DNA of 9,390 bases. It comes from an uncultured Burkholderiales bacterium. Lineage in GTDB: Bacteria; Pseudomonadota; Gammaproteobacteria; Burkholderiales; Burkholderiaceae_C. The translations under genes and the position numbers were made by a program. Below are positions 6,720 to 9,390 of the stretch, one piece after another (positions within the stretch are counted from its first letter, which is position 1; every line of letters begins with the position of its first letter). The stretch spans positions 1 to 9,390 of the forward strand of contig CAIQIL010000111.1 in the NCBI GenBank assembly GCA_903871865.1, in the 5' to 3' direction. The notes under the pieces were generated by a model. That model was not told the origin of the DNA and did no database searches. It saw only the letters and a program-made list of their open reading frames with translations.

Positions 6720-6868
6720 GGCCAAATGCTACACTGAGTTTCACAGGTGACTTGGTGCAAAATTGACATGCAGCGTCACTCTGCCCCAGGGGCTGCGGCC
6801 TCCCGATCGTGTCCTCGTTTCATTGTTCAATGGCATCGCACACTTCGATCACAAGCCGCGTACAGCAC
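6720..6868. promoter_or_regulatory. Divergent intergenic region between two GT4 genes
   Basis: These 149 bases must hold promoters for both the minus-strand GT4/GT2 operon and the plus-strand GT4 gene. A TTGACA at 6763-6768 matches a -35 box, but no acceptable -10 follows at 16-18 bases. AT-richer sequence lies at about 6726-6768. I find no clear sigma-70 pair, sigma-54 site or operator by eye. Confidence 0.35.
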
Positions 6869-8053
6869 ATGCTGTACCACCACCGAACACAAGGCAAGGC
6901 TGTCGAAGGCGTGCACATCCGGGGCATCACCGATGCGATGCGGGCTGAGGGGGTCAAGGTCGACATCATCTCGCTGCCGGGCGCGGATCCCTACTCGACG
7001 CCCAAGGCCATGTCGCCCACCAGCCAAGCCACTTGGCTCATGAAGCTGGTGTCGCAGTTTCCCGAGCCCTTGTTCGAGTTGGCAGAGCTGGGTTACAACT
7101 TGATGGCCGGTTGGCGCCTGGTGCAGTTCTTCCGCCGCAATCCTGGCCTGACGTTCGTGTACGAGCGCTATTCGCTCTTCATGTTCGTGACGGTGCTGCT
7201 GTGCCGATTGCGCGGCCTGCCCATCATCCTGGAAGTCAACGACTCTGCTGCTGTGGAGCGCGTGAGGCCCTTGTTTTTCAAGCGCCTGGCCATGGCCATC
7301 GAGCGATGGGTCTTCCGCAAGGCCGATGGCCTGGTGTTCGTGTCGTCCGTCTTCCGCGACCGTGCGGTGCAGGTGCACGGGCACATCGCACCCACCATCA
7401 TCACGCCGAACGCGGCCAACATCGCCCAGTTCACCTTCACCCAGGCCCAGCGCGACGAGGCTCGCCAGCAGTGGGGGCTGGAGGGGCATGTGGTGTGCGG
7501 CTACCTGGGTGCCTTTGTGCCTTGGCATGCCATTGACCAGTTCGTGTACCGCATTGCCGATGCACTCAAGCGCAACCCGCACCTCAAGCTGTTGCTGGTG
7601 GGCGACGGCGCCAAGTTCGACGAAGTCAAGCAGTTCGTGCAGGACAAGGGCCTGTCCAGCCAGATCGTGATGGTGGGTCGCGTGCCCCATGACCGCGTGC
7701 CCGGCTTGTTGGCTGCCATGGACATGGCCATCCTGCCGAGCGCGGGTGACTACACCTCGCCCGTGAAGCTGTTCGAGTTCATGGCCTGCGGTGTGCCACC
7801 GATCGCCCCAGACTTCGCTCCGATCCGCGAGGTGCTCAAGCCCGATGTCACGGGCTGGATGTTCCCTGCGGGCGAGCTCGACGAGGCCGTGTCACAGGTC
7901 ATCGCCAGAAGCCAGGACAGGGATGCGCTGGCCCGCGTGGGCCAGGCGGCGCGTGGCTACATCGCTGAGCACCGCCAATGGCGCAACAACATCGTGCAGT
8001 TGACCGACTTCCTGGTGAGCCTCACCGACAAGGCGAAAGCCGCGCGTCGCTGA
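6869..8053 (+). CDS. Glycosyltransferase family 4 (GT-B fold), SPxKLFE subtype
   Basis: This protein has 394 residues from the ATG at 6869. I chose this start because MLYHHRTQGKAVEGVHIRGI matches how this GT4 group normally begins. In-frame starts at 6809 (GTG) and 6833 (ATG) would add 20 or 12 unlikely residues. No start has a good ribosome site. The N-terminal domain carries VYERYSLF (97-104) and LEVND (121-125). The donor-binding domain carries VGDGAKFDEV (244-253), then DYTSPVKLFEFMACGVPPIAP (294-314) and PIREVL (318-323). The usual first Glu of the E-x7-E pair is replaced here by an Asp-Tyr-Thr-Ser-Pro context, as in other SPxKLFE-type GT4 enzymes. There are no convincing membrane spans; the hydrophobic 101-122 is probably a buried helix or peripheral membrane contact. 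It stands alone on the plus strand between minus-strand genes, so it is its own transcription unit. Confidence 0.88.
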   Translation: MLYHHRTQGKAVEGVHIRGITDAMRAEGVKVDIISLPGADPYSTPKAMSPTSQATWLMKLVSQFPEPLFELAELGYNLMAGWRLVQFFRRNPGLTFVYERYSLFMFVTVLLCRLRGLPIILEVNDSAAVERVRPLFFKRLAMAIERWVFRKADGLVFVSSVFRDRAVQVHGHIAPTIITPNAANIAQFTFTQAQRDEARQQWGLEGHVVCGYLGAFVPWHAIDQFVYRIADALKRNPHLKLLLVGDGAKFDEVKQFVQDKGLSSQIVMVGRVPHDRVPGLLAAMDMAILPSAGDYTSPVKLFEFMACGVPPIAPDFAPIREVLKPDVTGWMFPAGELDEAVSQVIARSQDRDALARVGQAARGYIAEHRQWRNNIVQLTDFLVSLTDKAKAARR

Positions 8054-8055
8054 GA

Positions 8056-8096
8056 GGGCGAGCGGCCATCGTTGCACGATGGCGCCCTGTGCTCGC
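8056..8096. terminator. Long hairpin between convergent GT4 genes, probable bidirectional terminator
   Basis: An inner stem of seven perfect pairs, GCCATCG (8065-8071) with CGATGGC (8077-8083), closes a 5-base loop, TTGCA. Outer arms GCGAGC (8058-8063) and GCTCGC (8091-8096) can extend it, or GGGCG (8056-8060) can pair with CGCCC (8083-8087). It lies just after the plus-strand stop and before the minus-strand stop. There is no T-run on either strand, so it may act as an RNA 3'-end stabiliser or a weak terminator. Confidence 0.5.
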
Positions 8097-8107
8097 TGAG
8101 GCCTCAG
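8096..8107. repeat. Perfect 12-base palindrome CTGAGGCCTCAG
   Basis: A fully symmetric 12-mer contains the stop codon of the minus-strand GT4 gene (TCA at 8104-8106). It abuts the intergenic hairpin and may be part of the transcription end signal. It could also be chance. Confidence 0.35.
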
Positions 8108-9288
8108 TGTCCGCCGGTGCGTCCTGCGCTGGGGCGCAGAACCTGCTCGCACACGGTCAAGGTCTCGCGGGCGACGTCGTGCCAGGTGCGGGTCATGCGG
8201 CCAGCGATGGCGGCGTGGTCCCACTGGCCATCCAGGGCTTGGGTCAGGGCGTCTTGCAAGGCTTGGGGGTCTTTGGGCGGAATCAGAATGCCGTTGGACG
8301 CATCCAGGATTTCGCGCGTGCCGCCCACGTCCGTGGCCACCACAGGTCGTCCGCAGGCCGCGCCTTCGACCACGGCATTCGGGTAGCCCTCTGACCAGCT
8401 CGGCAGGGTCAGGACATCGCTGGCAGAGACCCATTCGGCCACTTGCTCTGGCGGCAGCCCGCCCGGCATGCGCACGGTGTCTCCCAAGCCCTCGCGCTGG
8501 ACGAGGGCAGCGAGTTCTTCTCGCATGACGCCATCGCCCACCAAATTCAACCGGCAGCGAGGGCGCGTTGCACGCAGGCGTGTGAAAGCGGTGATGAGTT
8601 CCCGCATGCCTTTGGCCTCCACGAAGCGGCCCACGTAGACGATCGATTCTTCGTCGGTCGGCATGCCCAGTTTCTGGCGCATCTGGTGGCGGTCGCGCAG
8701 GTGGAACACCGAGGTGTTGAAGCCGTTGACGATGGTGTGCACCTTGTCAGGCTTGGCGCCAAAGGTGTGGATGGCGGTCTGGCGCATTGCTTCGCTGACC
8801 GTGATGAGGGCGTCGGCTGCCTGGATGGTCCGCCGGGTCATGACCGTGTTGAGGCCGCTGCGCACATGGATGTCTGAGCCCAGCGCGCCCACCACGCAGG
8901 GCACGCCCAGCCGCCGTGCGGTGCGCAATGCGCCATAGGCGTCCGGATAAACCCAATAGGCCAAAACGAGGTCGGGCTGAAACGCGCGGACTTTGGGCAG
9001 CAGTGCCGCGCCGCTCACATGCCCGTTGATGGCGCGTGACAACACGGGGAGCACAGGGTAGGTGAACGCATCGACATCCAAGCCGTCCACGGTGTAGTCC
9101 GAGCCCACGGTGCCCTCGAGGAAACTGCGGGGCGCCACGAAAGGCAGCCGGGGGTAGCTGGCTTGCTGGAAGAAGACCTTGACCTTCGCGATGGCAGACA
9201 GTGCCCTGGCTGTTTCGTGGATGAAGCGCCCCCGTGTCTTGTCTTGAGGTATCGGCAGCATGGGGGTCACGAGGGCAATGCGAATCAT
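8104..9288 (-). CDS. Glycosyltransferase family 4 (GT-B fold)
   Basis: This 394-residue cytoplasmic or peripheral GT-B enzyme is probably another assembly transferase of the EPS repeat unit. The N-terminus MIRIALVTPMLPIPQDKTRGRF matches the usual start of GT4 proteins and fixes the start at 9286-9288, although the upstream bases are C-rich with no ribosome site. LAYWVYPDAYGALRTARRLG (109-128) and GALGSDIHVRSG (134-145) belong to the acceptor domain. The donor domain has VNGFN (187-191), VGRFVEAKG (219-227) and LVGDG (249-253). SWSEGYPNAVVEGAACGRPV (297-316) contains the catalytic E-x7-E pair, Glu300 and Glu308. The gene is divergent from whatever lies to the right and convergent with the plus-strand GT4 gene. 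Sugar and linkage are unknown. Confidence 0.91.
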   Translation of the reverse strand: MIRIALVTPMLPIPQDKTRGRFIHETARALSAIAKVKVFFQQASYPRLPFVAPRSFLEGTVGSDYTVDGLDVDAFTYPVLPVLSRAINGHVSGAALLPKVRAFQPDLVLAYWVYPDAYGALRTARRLGVPCVVGALGSDIHVRSGLNTVMTRRTIQAADALITVSEAMRQTAIHTFGAKPDKVHTIVNGFNTSVFHLRDRHQMRQKLGMPTDEESIVYVGRFVEAKGMRELITAFTRLRATRPRCRLNLVGDGVMREELAALVQREGLGDTVRMPGGLPPEQVAEWVSASDVLTLPSWSEGYPNAVVEGAACGRPVVATDVGGTREILDASNGILIPPKDPQALQDALTQALDGQWDHAAIAGRMTRTWHDVARETLTVCEQVLRPSAGRTGGH

Positions 9289-9374
9289 GTCGGGGGCGCA
9301 GTGAGTGGGGCCCCTGTGGCTTGGGGGCGTTGGCGCTTATTTTGCGCGGGTTATTGCGTCCATAATGCGTCGGC
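9289..9374. promoter_or_regulatory. Divergent intergenic region at right end with possible plus-strand promoter
   Basis: Between the GT4 start and the right edge there is a stretch with TTGGCG (9330-9335), a 16-base spacer and TATTGC (9352-9357), a plausible plus-strand sigma-70 pair. A further -10-like CATAAT lies at 9361-9366. GCGC arms flank an AT-rich core at 9333-9347. This suggests a plus-strand gene beginning at or beyond the edge. Confidence 0.3.
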
Positions 9375-9390
9375 GTGATCGATTTGATGA
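9375..9390 (+). CDS. Possible start of a plus-strand gene cut off by window edge
   Basis: From GTG at 9375 the frame reads MIDLM and stays open to the edge. From ATG at 9365 another frame reads MRRRDRFD and is also open. Neither has a ribosome site. Too little is present to name a product, and the real start could lie outside the window. Confidence 0.25.

Noticed and set aside
6726..6731. TAGCAT on the minus strand as a -10 box for the GT4 gene at 5574-6719
   Set aside because: It would place the transcript start on the ATG, and no -35 box occurs at the right distance.
5640..6737. A 365-codon plus-strand open frame opposite the GT4 gene at 5574-6719
   Set aside because: It is the codon-aligned antisense frame; the minus strand has full GT4 motifs and this one has none.
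6752..6770. TTGGTGC followed by TTGACA as a sigma-54 or sigma-70 promoter
   Set aside because: The GG-GC spacing is wrong for sigma-54, and no -10 box stands 16-18 bases after TTGACA.
6763..6950. A frameshift in the N-terminus of the plus-strand GT4 gene, suggested by a second open frame
   Set aside because: The alternative frame contains no GT4 sequence, and the chosen frame begins with the family's usual N-terminal motif, so nothing is missing.

Overview
The window is GC-rich throughout. Its proteins use Arg, Ala and Gly codons ending in G or C, and most frames antisense to genes stay open because TTA, CTA and TCA codons are rare. Protein content and gene style suggest a betaproteobacterium, probably of the Burkholderiales; this is inference, because no marker gene is present. 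The window is a piece of an exopolysaccharide (EPS) biosynthesis and export locus. It resembles the class that accompanies exosortase A (XrtA/EpsH) and PEP-CTERM protein sorting, although no exosortase or PEP-CTERM gene lies inside the window.

Left part (1-2857, minus strand): a three-gene export operon read right to left. It encodes an outer-membrane polysaccharide export lipoprotein (Wza/GumB type), an inner-membrane chain-length determinant (Wzz/GumC type) and a cytoplasmic tyrosine autokinase (CpsD type) that runs off the left edge. Together these make the regulated trans-envelope export machine. Positions 2858-3196 form a divergent intergenic region of about 340 bases. It carries several candidate regulatory patterns: CGTCA repeats one helical turn apart, a GAACG/CGTTC dyad, and a near-match to a sigma-54 promoter.

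Middle (3197-6719): a plus-strand gene encodes a membrane-anchored protein that looks like a divergent NodB-type polysaccharide deacetylase. It converges on a hairpin with two minus-strand glycosyltransferase genes: a membrane GT2 enzyme (4411-5541) and, upstream of it, a GT4 enzyme (5574-6719).

Right part (6720-9390): a second divergent region (6720-6868) leads to a lone plus-strand GT4 gene (6869-8053). This gene converges, across a strong hairpin, with another minus-strand GT4 gene (8104-9288). The last 86 bases before the edge form a third divergent gap, and a plus-strand gene may begin at 9365 or 9375.

Working model: the four glycosyltransferases assemble the repeat unit on a lipid carrier, the deacetylase-like protein modifies the glycan, and the Wzz/kinase/Wza set controls chain length and export. 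Frequent strand switches imply at least five transcription units. No RNA genes, insertion sequences, CRISPR arrays or phage genes were seen.
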